DNA of 64,000 nt from Neobacillus cucumis (lineage in GTDB: Bacteria; Bacillota; Bacilli; Bacillales; Cytobacillaceae), in NCBI RefSeq assembly GCF_002860255.1, contig NZ_PGVE01000072.1:88110-152109 (forward strand). The letters are read 5' to 3'. The position numbers were made by a program, and so were the translations under genes. The notes under the pieces were generated by a model. That model was given only the letters and a program-made list of their open reading frames with translations. It did not search any database and was not told the origin of the DNA. Positions 7,622-16,020 of this stretch are shown here, in pieces. Each line of letters opens with the position of its first letter. Position 1 is the first letter of the stretch.

Positions 7622-9937
7622 GTGAAAAGGATGAGTGCCAAAGATCAAGTATCTGTCCGCGACCATAAAGATTACCAAGCAGAAGTGGAGCGCTTAGAGT
7701 TTACAAAGGAGTACATACGAACCGTTTTAGACATTTCGAAGGAGAATAAAGAACTAGTCGTTGAAAATATGAAACAATCGTTTGCCGAGCTGAATTCGAA
7801 GGATAGTAGTACGAGCTACACGGATCTTCTTGCAAACGCAAATTATCTGGAATTGGCTGAAACTGAACTGAAAAGGTTAGAAAGCGTGATAGGTAAACCC
7901 TATTTTTCCAGGATCGACTTTACGAGTAATAATACGAAAAGCCAAGAAGTGTTATACATTGGCAAAGTTTCCTTGTTTGATCGTGTCTCGCAGCAGCCGA
8001 TTATCGTGGATTGGCGTTCACCCATTGCCAATGTCTACTATGACGGCCGGCTGGGAGAGGTGTCATATGAAGCCTACGGGGAGACACAAACCGGTTACTT
8101 ATCATTAAAAAGGCAGTATGAAATCATCGATGGGCTATTAAAAGAAATCAGAGACATCGATTTAACCACCCACGATGAACTATTGCAGAAATCTTTATCG
8201 GGGAAAGCAGACAATCGCTTAACAGAAATCGTTGCGACCATTCAAAATGAACAAAATGAAGTGATCCGAGCATCTCTAACACACCCAATCATCGTCCAAG
8301 GGGCTGCCGGAAGCGGGAAAACAACCATTGCACTCCATAGAATATCCTACTTTCTCTATTCCTTTGGGTATAGATTCCCTCCAGAAAAATTAATGATTCT
8401 CGCACCCAACCGACTGTTTATTGATTATATTTCGGCCGTCTTACCGGAATTAGGTGTCAACAAAATTAATCAAACCACCTATATTGATTTTATGAGAAGC
8501 TGCTTAGGTTCAAAAATAAAACTATTTTCACCTAATTCCAAGCTCATTAAGCTCCTGAACGAGAAACAAACCAATCAATCGATTCAATGGGTTTCCAGCT
8601 TTAAGGGTTCACTCGAATTTAAGGAAGTAATTCATCGATTTATCAATGAATTGGAAGAGAGCCTTGCCCCACAAAAGGATTTTGTCGTTGAAAAATCCGT
8701 TTTAATGAAAGGACTAAAACTTAAAAAACTATTTTTAAAAGAATATACCTACTTACCAATCTACAAGAGACTTGGAAAAATAAAAAATTTATTAGAAGAT
8801 GATCTAAAAAAGAAGAAATCGATTATGTTATCGAATCTTAATAAGAAATATGAAGAAGCAATGGAGAAGGCCCTTTTTAACACCAAGCTGAAACCAGAAA
8901 AAAGAAAGCAAAAAGTGATTTCCTTGATGGAGATGAAAGAACAAAGGCAAAACAGGGTCGAGCAGGAGGCAAAGGCCGCTGTAAGGAAATATATGGCTCC
9001 CTTTGGTATGAAGGATATTTTTACCCTTTATAAAGAATTAATGTCATCTCCTGATTTGCTCAAAAAGCATTCTACTACGCTTACGGATCAAGAATGCAGG
9101 GTTCTAAGTAAGTATTGCCGGAGAATTTTTGAGCGTGGGGCTTACGAACTGGAAGATTTAGCCCCAATCTTTTTTATGAAGGCAAAGCTCGAAGGCATCG
9201 AAGATAAATATAAAATGCGCAGTATTTTTATCGATGAAGCACAGGATTATAGCTATTTTCAATTTGCCGCCTTAAAGGAAGGCTTTGAAACCGACTTGTT
9301 TACGATCGTAGGAGATTTAGCGCAAGGGATTCATTCCTATCGCGGCTTGAATAGCTGGACACCGGTAGTGAAAGAAATCTTCCCTAATGCAAATTACCAA
9401 GCGCTGCAAAAAAGCTACCGAACAACCGTAGAAATCATGAATTTGGCCAATGACATCCTCCTGTTGATTGACCAAGACCTGCCAAAGGTCGAACCTGTGA
9501 TTCGGCATGGACAAAAACCACGTTTTACGACGATTGACCCTATGAATCTGGAAGAGGTCAGGCTTCAGCTGGAAGAGGATATTGCTTCTTTTAAAAAGGA
9601 AGAACTTCACTCCATTGCAATAATAGGACGGACCGAGAAGGAGTGTCAAAGAATCCATCAGCTTTTTGAAAATAGTGATCTTCCGATACAGTTATTAGAA
9701 GAAAAAGAAGAAATGAAGAAGGGGCATATCGTGATTGTACCTTCTTATTTATCTAAAGGGCTGGAGTTTGATTGCGTTTTGATAGTATGCTTGGAAGAAC
9801 CATTTTCTCAAGTAGACCTAGACATCAAATTGTTGTATGTATCGATGACAAGGCCGATGCACCGATTGTATTTATATGGAGAAAATCCGACGAACTTTTT
9901 ATTAAATAAGGCAGATTTGATTCATTTCGATATGTAA
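7622..9937 (+). CDS. helD: HelD-like RNA polymerase recycling ATPase (UvrD/Rep superfamily)
   Basis: 771 residues, close to the B. subtilis HelD length. An N-terminal helical region is followed by Walker A GAAGSGKT at residues 227-234 (lysine 233), a long charged helical insertion (about 380-480), the Walker B-type IFIDEAQDY motif, GDLAQGIHSYRG and a C-terminal VSMTRPMHRLYLYG helicase motif. HelD is known to bind stalled RNA polymerase and release it from nucleic acid using ATP. The start is GTG 7622, with AGAGG six bases upstream. ATG 7631 is an alternative. A candidate promoter TTGACG lies at 7552, with a weak TTAATC 17 bases further on. It appears to be monocistronic. Confidence 0.85.
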   Translation: MKRMSAKDQVSVRDHKDYQAEVERLEFTKEYIRTVLDISKENKELVVENMKQSFAELNSKDSSTSYTDLLANANYLELAETELKRLESVIGKPYFSRIDFTSNNTKSQEVLYIGKVSLFDRVSQQPIIVDWRSPIANVYYDGRLGEVSYEAYGETQTGYLSLKRQYEIIDGLLKEIRDIDLTTHDELLQKSLSGKADNRLTEIVATIQNEQNEVIRASLTHPIIVQGAAGSGKTTIALHRISYFLYSFGYRFPPEKLMILAPNRLFIDYISAVLPELGVNKINQTTYIDFMRSCLGSKIKLFSPNSKLIKLLNEKQTNQSIQWVSSFKGSLEFKEVIHRFINELEESLAPQKDFVVEKSVLMKGLKLKKLFLKEYTYLPIYKRLGKIKNLLEDDLKKKKSIMLSNLNKKYEEAMEKALFNTKLKPEKRKQKVISLMEMKEQRQNRVEQEAKAAVRKYMAPFGMKDIFTLYKELMSSPDLLKKHSTTLTDQECRVLSKYCRRIFERGAYELEDLAPIFFMKAKLEGIEDKYKMRSIFIDEAQDYSYFQFAALKEGFETDLFTIVGDLAQGIHSYRGLNSWTPVVKEIFPNANYQALQKSYRTTVEIMNLANDILLLIDQDLPKVEPVIRHGQKPRFTTIDPMNLEEVRLQLEEDIASFKKEELHSIAIIGRTEKECQRIHQLFENSDLPIQLLEEKEEMKKGHIVIVPSYLSKGLEFDCVLIVCLEEPFSQVDLDIKLLYVSMTRPMHRLYLYGENPTNFLLNKADLIHFDM

Positions 9938-9957
9938 TAGAAGATGATTGACTAATG

Positions 9958-9982
9958 GCATCGCAATTTTGCGATGCTTTTT
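9958..9982 (+). terminator. Intrinsic terminator of helD
   Basis: GCATCGCA (9958-9965) pairs with TGCGATGC (9970-9977) around an ATTT loop, followed by five T residues. The rest of the 375-base gap to purT holds the purT control region. Confidence 0.92.
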
Positions 9983-10221
9983 GCTTGGTTGAAAAAAGGT
10001 GGCTTGGCTATTTTAATGATGCTTTGAATAATTAAAAAATCTCATGGACGCCTGAATACAAAAAATAAGAAACAGCAGGGTAGTTAATAGAGCTTAGTGA
10101 AGACTGTAAATCAAAAAAGGAAGTAGAGTACATACCATGTACCCAAACATGTTAATGCAAGTTTTGATTAAAGGTTACGCTTACAAAATAAAAGGCGAAT
10201 AAAATAGAATAAATATAAAAT

Positions 10222-10234
10222 AACGTTCGTGTTT
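10222..10234 (-). promoter_or_regulatory. PurBox-like site upstream of purT
   Basis: Read on the minus strand, the site is AAACACGAACGTT, which fits the Bacillus PurR box (AWWWCCGAACWWT) at its CGAAC core. A weaker second half-site with GCGAA lies about 26 bases upstream (near 10189-10201) in opposite orientation, close to the spacing of paired PurBoxes. It lies just upstream of a candidate -35, consistent with PurR repression of purT. This is inference from the motif only. Confidence 0.5.
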
Positions 10235-10250
10235 TAATCAAAAATGTTGC

Positions 10251-10279
10251 TTGAATCATATGAAAATATGGGGTAATAT
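10251..10279 (+). promoter_or_regulatory. Candidate sigma-A promoter of purT
   Basis: TTGAAT (10251) and TAATAT (10274) are separated by 17 bases. Transcription would start near 10286, and AAGGGG at 10298-10303 precedes the purT ATG by nine bases. Confidence 0.5.
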
Positions 10280-10312
10280 TATCAAAAGACAAACGATAAG
10301 GGGTTGTATTAG

Positions 10313-11479
10313 ATGTTTGGTATCCAGACCAAAAAAGTAATGTTACTCGGTTCAGGTGAGCTTGGAAAAGAGACGATCATCGAGGCTCAGCGTTTAGGAC
10401 TTGAGACCATAGCTGTAGACCGATATAAAAACGCTCCGGCAATGCAGGTAGCCCATCGTTCCTATGTGGTGGACATGCTAAATGGAGAAGAACTTCTTAG
10501 TGTAATAGAACAAGAGAAGCCGGATTTGGTCGTTCCTGAAATTGAGGCGATCGCTACAGAAACCTTAATCGACCTTGAAAAAGAAGGATTCCGCATTGTA
10601 CCAACGGCTAAAGCCGTGAACTTGACCATGGATAGGGAAGGAATTCGACGCTTGGCAAGTGAAGGGCTCGGTCTGCCTACAGCGAAATATGCTTTTGCGA
10701 ACACCTTAGAGGAATTAAGGGTTGCTGTAAACGAAATCGGGACTCCATGCGTGATTAAACCCATCATGAGTTCATCTGGAAAAGGGCAAACCGTTTGCCG
10801 CTCAATCGAGGATATAGAATGGTCTTGGAACGAGGCTATCTCAGGAGGAAGGGCAAAAAAAACTCGAGTGATTGTGGAGGAATTTATCCATTTTGAATCG
10901 GAAATTACCCTGCTAACCGTCCGTTCCATTTCAGGAACCACCTACTGTGCTCCAATCGGACATGTCCAAAAAGATGGTGACTATATTGAATCCTGGCAGC
11001 CGCATGTCATGTCAACCGAACAAATCATTGAAGCGCAAGATATCGCCAAAAAAATCACCGATGCTCTTGGAGGGTATGGACTTTTTGGAGTTGAATTATT
11101 TCTCTCTTCACAAGGTGTTTATTTTAGTGAAGTGTCACCACGGCCTCATGATACCGGGATGGTTACAATGGTAACGCAGGACCTATCCGAATTTGCTTTA
11201 CATATTAGAGCGATTTTAGGCTGCCCGATTCCAACTGTTCAGCTATTGAAACCTGGTGCAAGTCATACAATTAAAGCAACGAAAGAAAGCAATACCTACC
11301 AAATAGCAGGAATCCCTGAAAGCTTATCTATCCCCGATACACAGGTTAGGGTTTTTGGAAAACCGGCTACAAAAGTGGGACGCCGGATGGCAGTCGTGTT
11401 AAGCAGCGGAGAATCAGTCGAAGAGGCAAGGAAGCGTGCCGCTTTAGCGGCCAGCAAGATGATGGTTACTCACGAATAA
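10313..11479 (+). CDS. purT: Formate-dependent phosphoribosylglycinamide formyltransferase
   Basis: ATP-grasp enzyme of 388 residues that makes formyl-GAR from GAR, formate and ATP, an alternative to the folate-dependent PurN. Recognisable features are the N-terminal MLLGSGELGKE, the VIKPIMSSSGKGQ ATP-binding segment, VEEFIHFESEITLL and the catalytic FFSEVSPRPHDTGMVT-like segment (here VYFSEVSPRPHDTG). It lies near purU, which makes formate, so both halves of a formate shuttle sit in one region. A PurBox-like site and promoter lie upstream and a strong terminator follows. Confidence 0.95.
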   Translation: MFGIQTKKVMLLGSGELGKETIIEAQRLGLETIAVDRYKNAPAMQVAHRSYVVDMLNGEELLSVIEQEKPDLVVPEIEAIATETLIDLEKEGFRIVPTAKAVNLTMDREGIRRLASEGLGLPTAKYAFANTLEELRVAVNEIGTPCVIKPIMSSSGKGQTVCRSIEDIEWSWNEAISGGRAKKTRVIVEEFIHFESEITLLTVRSISGTTYCAPIGHVQKDGDYIESWQPHVMSTEQIIEAQDIAKKITDALGGYGLFGVELFLSSQGVYFSEVSPRPHDTGMVTMVTQDLSEFALHIRAILGCPIPTVQLLKPGASHTIKATKESNTYQIAGIPESLSIPDTQVRVFGKPATKVGRRMAVVLSSGESVEEARKRAALAASKMMVTHE

Positions 11480-11530
11480 GTGCGATTTACGACGCCGAAG
11501 AAATACAACTTGAAAAAGGAGACTTAAAGG

Positions 11531-11572
11531 ATGCAAACAAAAAATCGTATTCCTGGGACCACACTAGTTTAA
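11531..11572 (+). other. 13-codon micro-ORF running into the purT terminator
   Basis: An ATG seven bases after an AAAAAGGAGA site opens 13 codons (MQTKNRIPGTTLV). The stop falls in the loop of the following hairpin, so its last codons form the terminator 5' arm. Translation could influence hairpin formation, or this may be chance. No homolog is recognised. Confidence 0.25.
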
Positions 11573-11595
11573 ACGTGTGGTCCCTTTAATTTTTC
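11555..11595 (+). terminator. Intrinsic terminator downstream of purT
   Basis: GGGACCACAC (11555-11564) pairs perfectly with GTGTGGTCCC (11575-11584), followed by TTTAATTTTT. Confidence 0.9.
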
Positions 11596-11746
11596 TAGGT
11601 AGACATCTTTATAAACATCTTTATAAAATAAGTATCACCATCGAAAATGATGCGGTACATGCATTCTATTTTAATCTTCTTTGATTAATCTCTTTCTCTT
11701 TAGAAATAATGATAACAATATAGAAAAATTGTTGGGTGGTTACAAA

Positions 11747-12268
11747 ATGCATCTTTTACAAGCGGGGTTATTTTTACTTGCAACTATAAGATGGGGAGAT
11801 TGGAAAAATTGGAGGAGATATTACCCTACCATCCTATTTTTTATCGGTGGGGACCTTTTGAAGAACACCTTATTTCATGACCATCGAATGTGGGAATATC
11901 AAGAAACTGTCCTTGGAGAGAAGATATTATTTGGACATTTAGTCATCAATTTCCTTGTCATGTTCGTCATTTACCCCTCTACGATTTTGATTTATCTAGG
12001 AAAATTTCCTATGGAAAAAGGTAAGCAGATCTTATGGATCCTTTTTTGGGTTCTCATTTACTTAACTATGGAGTACATTAATCTTCACTATAAAGGAATT
12101 AAGCACTACTACGGATGGAATATGTGGTGGTCAATGATTTTTGATCTTGTTATGTTTGTGATTCTGTGGATCCATCATACGAAACCACTGTTAGCTTGGG
12201 CATTTTCAATTATGTGGCTCAGTATTTTATGGAATATTTTTGATTTATCCCATAACTTGTTGAAATAA
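11747..12268 (+). CDS. CBO0543-family membrane protein
   Basis: 173 residues from the ATG at 11747, which follows a GGGTGG site. An upstream in-frame ATG at 11681 lacks one and adds a polar tail. The N-terminus RWGDWKNWRRYYPTILFFIGGDLLKN is the pattern I associate with the uncharacterised CBO0543 family of spore formers. Five hydrophobic stretches suggest a polytopic membrane protein rich in Trp. It begins a tight run of three related small membrane genes. Function unknown. Confidence 0.75.
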   Translation: MHLLQAGLFLLATIRWGDWKNWRRYYPTILFFIGGDLLKNTLFHDHRMWEYQETVLGEKILFGHLVINFLVMFVIYPSTILIYLGKFPMEKGKQILWILFWVLIYLTMEYINLHYKGIKHYYGWNMWWSMIFDLVMFVILWIHHTKPLLAWAFSIMWLSILWNIFDLSHNLLK

Positions 12269-12277
12269 GGGGAGCTT

Positions 12278-12733
12278 ATGACTATATCCATCATTTCATC
12301 CATCACTTTATTAATTCTCATATCTTATTGTGTTACACCAAAAAAATTGCATATTTTTGAAATTATTTTTATATGGCTTGTCGTCTGGCTGCTCATGCAC
12401 CCGTTATCTTGGATCATCTACGTGAATTTAACCTGGTTAAAAGTATCGACGAATTTAGGGGATTTTTGGGCATATGCCTTTGATCGATTAATACTTTTAC
12501 CCCTTTTGATCGTGCTCTTTTTTGAGGCTTTGTTAAGAACTAATCGAAAAGTAGCCATTTATACCGTTCTTTTCGTGGAAATATTAATTTTAATGCTGGA
12601 TGAATATGTTTTGCTTAAACTGGGGGTTCTTCATGAGGTAAACTGGAATATTGTCTTTTCTTTTATTGAAAAGTCCTTTATTCTACTCATTTCTTATTTT
12701 TTATGGATGCATTTCAGGAAAAAATTTATGTAA
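12278..12733 (+). CDS. CBO0543-like membrane protein
   Basis: 151 residues with four to five hydrophobic segments and a WLLMHPLSWIIYV motif. A GGGGAG site lies just before the ATG, nine bases after the previous stop. It resembles its neighbours in size, topology and aromatic content, so the three are probably diverged paralogues in one operon. It overlaps the longest reading of the next gene. No catalytic motif is visible and I cannot assign a function. Confidence 0.65.
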   Translation: MTISIISSITLLILISYCVTPKKLHIFEIIFIWLVVWLLMHPLSWIIYVNLTWLKVSTNLGDFWAYAFDRLILLPLLIVLFFEALLRTNRKVAIYTVLFVEILILMLDEYVLLKLGVLHEVNWNIVFSFIEKSFILLISYFLWMHFRKKFM

Positions 12734-12750
12734 GAGGAGTTTTGGTACCC

Positions 12751-13275
12751 ATGTTTTTATACTTACCGAAACACTTTGATCAAAATGAATGGTTTATTAT
12801 TATTGTTCTGGTTGTGAGTATTTTTTTGGTGAGGCTGCCTAAAAGAATGCCTGCTGAAGTTTCTTACTTAATTGTCCTATTAAGTTTGGCCATTCCAAAC
12901 ATTATTGACCATAGCATTGCTGCCATATCGCCTTATGATGTTTATCGAATTAATGATTCGGAGAGGTATGAGGTGTTTGATATTCTTTTAAGCGGGGTCT
13001 ATGTTCCGTTTGGGTATCTCTGTGTGTATTTCTATGAATGGTTACGACCGAAGAGAATGAAGATGGTCCTTTATATTTTAATTTGGTCCCTCATTGCGAT
13101 TTGTTTTGAATTTGTCATTGTAAGATTGCATATCTTTACCTATCACGGTTGGAAATTGGTTTATTCTTTCCCCACCTATTTGCTAGTTATTTCTTTATTC
13201 CTATCCTATTATGAGTTTCTTCTTTTCCACCATAAGAAAAAGGTAGAATTCAAACTTCAGCATAAAAACACATAA
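12751..13275 (+). CDS. CBO0543-like membrane protein
   Basis: 174 residues from the ATG at 12751, with GAGGAG 11 bases upstream. A longer frame starting at 12703 overlaps the previous gene without a ribosome site. The protein has about five hydrophobic segments, an RLPKRMPAEVSYLIVLLSL stretch near the N-terminus and a basic C-terminal tail (HHKKKVEFKLQHK). It is the third member of the cluster. Function unknown. Confidence 0.65.
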   Translation: MFLYLPKHFDQNEWFIIIVLVVSIFLVRLPKRMPAEVSYLIVLLSLAIPNIIDHSIAAISPYDVYRINDSERYEVFDILLSGVYVPFGYLCVYFYEWLRPKRMKMVLYILIWSLIAICFEFVIVRLHIFTYHGWKLVYSFPTYLLVISLFLSYYEFLLFHHKKKVEFKLQHKNT

Positions 13276-13328
13276 TTATCATTTGAAGAGTTTTCTATAG
13301 AAAAGTAATAGAGAAGAGGTAAAATAAA

Positions 13329-13391
13329 ATGGGAATGATAACGAATTTCTTTCCATTTGAATTTTGGTCTCTAGTAAGTAGGGAGGTTTAA
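13329..13391 (+). CDS. 20-codon leader ORF ahead of the VOC gene
   Basis: The ATG follows AGAAGAGG and encodes MGMITNFFPFEFWSLVSREV. Its last codons contain the GGGAGG ribosome site of the next gene, whose ATG begins three bases after this stop. This arrangement favours translational coupling. I know no homolog, and it could be a chance ORF. Confidence 0.35.
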   Translation: MGMITNFFPFEFWSLVSREV

Positions 13392-13393
13392 GT

Positions 13394-14311
13394 ATGTCAA
13401 AAATAAAGCAAAAAATTGTTCCGCATTTATGGTATGACAAGGAGGCAAAGGAAGCAGCCGAGTTTTACGCTTCCATATTTCCAGACTCAAAAATTACAAA
13501 TGTAAAAACAATTCACAACACGCCCTCAGGCGACAGCGATATCGTCTCTTTTGAGCTATGGGGGCAGAAGTTTATGGCAATCAGCGCAGGACCTTATTTC
13601 AAGATCAATCCGTCGATATCTTTCATCGTTAATTTTGACCCATCGCGAGAAAAAGATGCGAGCGAAAAAATAAATGAGGTATGGAACAAATTGTCCGAGG
13701 GCGGCACAGCGTTAATGCCGCTGGATCAGTATCCGTTCAGTAAAAGGTATGGCTGGATTCAGGATAAATATGGTTTGTCTTGGCAGTTAATCCTTACCAA
13801 TCCCGAAGGTGAAGAGCGGCCGGCCATCGTGCCATCATTTATGTTTGTCGGTGATAAATGCGGTAAGGCAGAAGAAGCGATTAATTTTTATTTATCAATA
13901 TTTAAGAACGCAAAGCAGGGACTTATCGCCCGCTTTCCCAAAGGCATGGAACCTGACAAAGAAGGAACAATCATGTTCTCGGATTTCATGTTTGAAAATC
14001 AGTGGTTTTCCGGAATGGATAGCGCGCATGAGCATCAATTCGGTTTTAATGAGGCCATCTCCTTTATGGTGTCCTGTGACACACAAGAAGAGATTGATTA
14101 CTACTGGGAAAACCTTACGGCAGTTCCTGAAGCCGAGCAATGTGGCTGGCTGAAAGATAAGTTTGGTCTATCCTGGCAGATTGTGCCAACTGAGATGGAC
14201 GAGATGATGAGCAAGGGCACACCTGAGCAGCTTGCACGTGTAACGAAAGCATTTATGAATATGAAGAAATTTGATCTTGTGGAATTACAGAAAGCATACA
14301 AGGGATCATAA
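13394..14311 (+). CDS. VOC-superfamily protein, two tandem PhnB/3-demethylubiquinone methyltransferase-like domains
   Basis: 305 residues made of two repeats of the same glyoxalase/PhnB-type fold. Each repeat has an A-EAA/EEAINFY-SIF segment, a MFSDF/FELWGQKFM-type strand and ends with GW--DK-GLSWQI/L. The first repeat spans about residues 5-140 and the second about 150-290. Family members are small metal-binding or antibiotic-binding-like proteins, most without known activity, and the methyltransferase name is historical. A minus-strand gene follows convergently, with a shared hairpin between them. Confidence 0.8.
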   Translation: MSKIKQKIVPHLWYDKEAKEAAEFYASIFPDSKITNVKTIHNTPSGDSDIVSFELWGQKFMAISAGPYFKINPSISFIVNFDPSREKDASEKINEVWNKLSEGGTALMPLDQYPFSKRYGWIQDKYGLSWQLILTNPEGEERPAIVPSFMFVGDKCGKAEEAINFYLSIFKNAKQGLIARFPKGMEPDKEGTIMFSDFMFENQWFSGMDSAHEHQFGFNEAISFMVSCDTQEEIDYYWENLTAVPEAEQCGWLKDKFGLSWQIVPTEMDEMMSKGTPEQLARVTKAFMNMKKFDLVELQKAYKGS

Positions 14312-14352
14312 CTGGTTCACTGGTTTATGAAACGTCGACAAGTTATATAATA

Positions 14353-14386
14353 GAAAAAAACAGCCTAGACTAGTTAGCTAGGCTGT
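14353..14386 (-). terminator. Terminator of the CAP gene
   Basis: ACAGCCTAG/CTAGGCTGT stem. On the minus strand it is followed by a run of seven T residues. The plus strand lacks a T tract, so it mainly serves the minus-strand gene. Confidence 0.85.
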
Positions 14387-14399
14387 CTTAAGGACTATT

Positions 14400-15116
14400 T
14401 TATTTACCAATAAAATCCTGTACCCAATAATTTCCTTGAGCGACATAGCCAACGCCTATATAGTTGAAGTTCGGGCTGAGAATGTTTTTGCGGTGCCCCT
14501 CACTATTCATCCATGCATTGACCACTTCCTGCGGCGTTTGCTGTCCCATGGCGATATTTTCACCAGCATAGCTATAGGTGATGCCAAATTTTTTCATCAT
14601 ATCAAAAGGTGATCCGTAAGTCGGACTTGTGTGGCTAAAATAGTTGTTTGCCGACATATCACGGGCTTTTTCGTGTGCCATTTTACTCAGTGTTGTATCT
14701 GCTTTAAGGGCTGGCAGGCCATTTTTAGCTCGTTCTTGATTCGTTAAATCAACCACTTTTTGTTCAAAAGCACTTAATGTGCTGCTTGTTTGTGTGGTAT
14801 TGGTTGTACCAGCGGTTGACTGCTGTACTGGCTTTGTGTTTACGGATTGCTCAGGCTGAGTAACAGCTTTTGTTGGCTCCTGGGTTGGTTGAGCAGGCTG
14901 TGTTTGGTTAACGTTAGATTGAGAATTCGATTCCATTTTACTTAAATATGCTTCTACCATTCTGTTAATCTCATCGGAATTTACATTGGTTCCTTGGGTC
15001 GTATAGGTTTTCTGCTGTACAGGCGCAGTAGATGAATGAGCTTGGTTTAGTGTTGGATTTGCTCCGAATAAGGCACCCGAAGCGGCTAAAGTAAGAATGG
15101 TTTTACTTAATAACAT
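14400..15116 (-). CDS. Secreted CAP-domain (YkwD-like) protein
   Basis: 238 residues from the ATG at 15116, preceded by GGAGGATC. A signal peptide (LLSKTILTLAASGALFGANP) is followed by a low-complexity Gln/Thr/Pro-rich linker (about 25-110) and a C-terminal CAP/SCP domain. That domain shows LTNQERAKNGLPAL, the HTSPTYGSPF motif, AGENIAMG and NSEGHRKNILSPNFNYIGVG, which hold the conserved His and Glu cavity residues. CAP proteins of Bacilli are extracellular and often linked to spores or the wall. The exact activity is unknown. Confidence 0.9.
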   Translation of the reverse strand: MLLSKTILTLAASGALFGANPTLNQAHSSTAPVQQKTYTTQGTNVNSDEINRMVEAYLSKMESNSQSNVNQTQPAQPTQEPTKAVTQPEQSVNTKPVQQSTAGTTNTTQTSSTLSAFEQKVVDLTNQERAKNGLPALKADTTLSKMAHEKARDMSANNYFSHTSPTYGSPFDMMKKFGITYSYAGENIAMGQQTPQEVVNAWMNSEGHRKNILSPNFNYIGVGYVAQGNYWVQDFIGK

Positions 15117-15579
15117 GTAAGATCCTCCTGTCTTAAATATGACTAGCGAACACATGCTTATCCTAACATATAATTTTTGTCATATTTCTGGGATGATTTT
15201 ACAGTCAAAGCAACACAGGAGATTCCTATTATATAAAACTACGTTAGAAACCTTATCTGTTGCTACTTTCGTTTCTTTTTCATTAGATTAATAGGTAAAC
15301 CTACTATTTTGAAAAAATGGGAAAATTTCCAGTTAAATTAGGGGTTGACAAAGTTTAGAAAACCAGAGTTTTTTTACATATATTTCAGAAGGGTATCAAA
15401 GCTTACAGAGGAGTAAACAAGTACCAGAAATATTTGAGGTCAATTGGGATTTCGGTGCATGTGGTCAAATAAGAGGCCGGGCAAAAAGAAGAAGCTGAAG
15501 TATATTTTTTTCAGCTTCTTTTTTGCTTTCTTATCGATATATATTGATTGGATTATTTTAGAGGCTGTTTGTTGCTTCT
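15117..15579. other. Gene-free stretch between the CAP gene and cwlJ
   Basis: The 463 bases hold the CAP gene control region and one bidirectional hairpin. A lone TTGACA at 15346 has no -10 at proper spacing. I see no convincing ORF or RNA gene. A short plus-strand frame at 15444-15641 spans the hairpin and antisense cwlJ sequence and is not credible. Confidence 0.5.
15489..15524. terminator. Bidirectional hairpin terminator downstream of cwlJ
   Basis: AAGAAGCTGAA (15489-15499) pairs with TTCAGCTTCTT (15510-15520). T-rich tails exist on both strands. It lies 56 bases past the cwlJ stop on the minus strand. Confidence 0.75.
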
Positions 15580-16020
15580 CTAACCGCGGTAAACACTGTC
15601 ACATGTTCCAGCTTTTGGTTCATAATAACAATGATTTTTAAATTGGCCGGATTGTGGTTGACCGTACCATGTGGGAGGGCATGGAGCATGTGGATTAAAA
15701 TACCAAAGGGCATATTTCCCTGGGTGTTGTCTCCAATAATCCAAATTCTGTTTGGCTAATCTTCTTTCTGATGTTCTCGCTCTCTGATAAAAAACATTTC
15801 CTTTTTGAACAGCTTCAAAGGAAAAATTTCCACCTTGTACTTGAAAAATTACTGAGTTAATGCTTCTTAATCCTTTAAAGTCTAAACAATTTGCTACAAG
15901 TCGATTAACAATGACATTTCCAACATATAACATTCCAAGCTTTCCTTCACCTTCGGCTTCTGCTCGCATCATCCTTGCCATTAAACTTACGTCTGAAGTT
16001 CGGTAATTTGCTCGTGGCAT
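15580..16020 (-). CDS. cwlJ: Spore cortex-lytic cell wall hydrolase CwlJ
   Basis: 146 residues from the ATG at 16020, which has GGAGGTG upstream. The longer frame to 16080 lacks a site. The sequence follows B. subtilis CwlJ (about 142 residues): LMARMMRAEAEGEGKLGMLYVGNVIVNR with the catalytic glutamate region, NCLDFKGLRSI, FYQRARTSERRLA, LWYFNPHAPCPPTWY and FKNHCYYEP. CwlJ lies at the spore coat and degrades cortex peptidoglycan during germination. It is often followed by gerQ, which is absent here. A CATACAAT sequence at 16039-16046 (minus strand) resembles a sigma-E -10 but sits very close to the ribosome site. Confidence 0.93.
   Translation of the reverse strand: MPRANYRTSDVSLMARMMRAEAEGEGKLGMLYVGNVIVNRLVANCLDFKGLRSINSVIFQVQGGNFSFEAVQKGNVFYQRARTSERRLAKQNLDYWRQHPGKYALWYFNPHAPCPPTWYGQPQSGQFKNHCYYEPKAGTCDSVYRG

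Noticed and set aside
9938..10312. Purine riboswitch upstream of purT
   Set aside because: No conserved purine-aptamer loops are visible. The PurBox-like site explains regulation better.
15444..15641. 65-codon plus-strand frame next to cwlJ
   Set aside because: It spans a terminator hairpin and antisense cwlJ sequence and has low-complexity Lys/Phe content.
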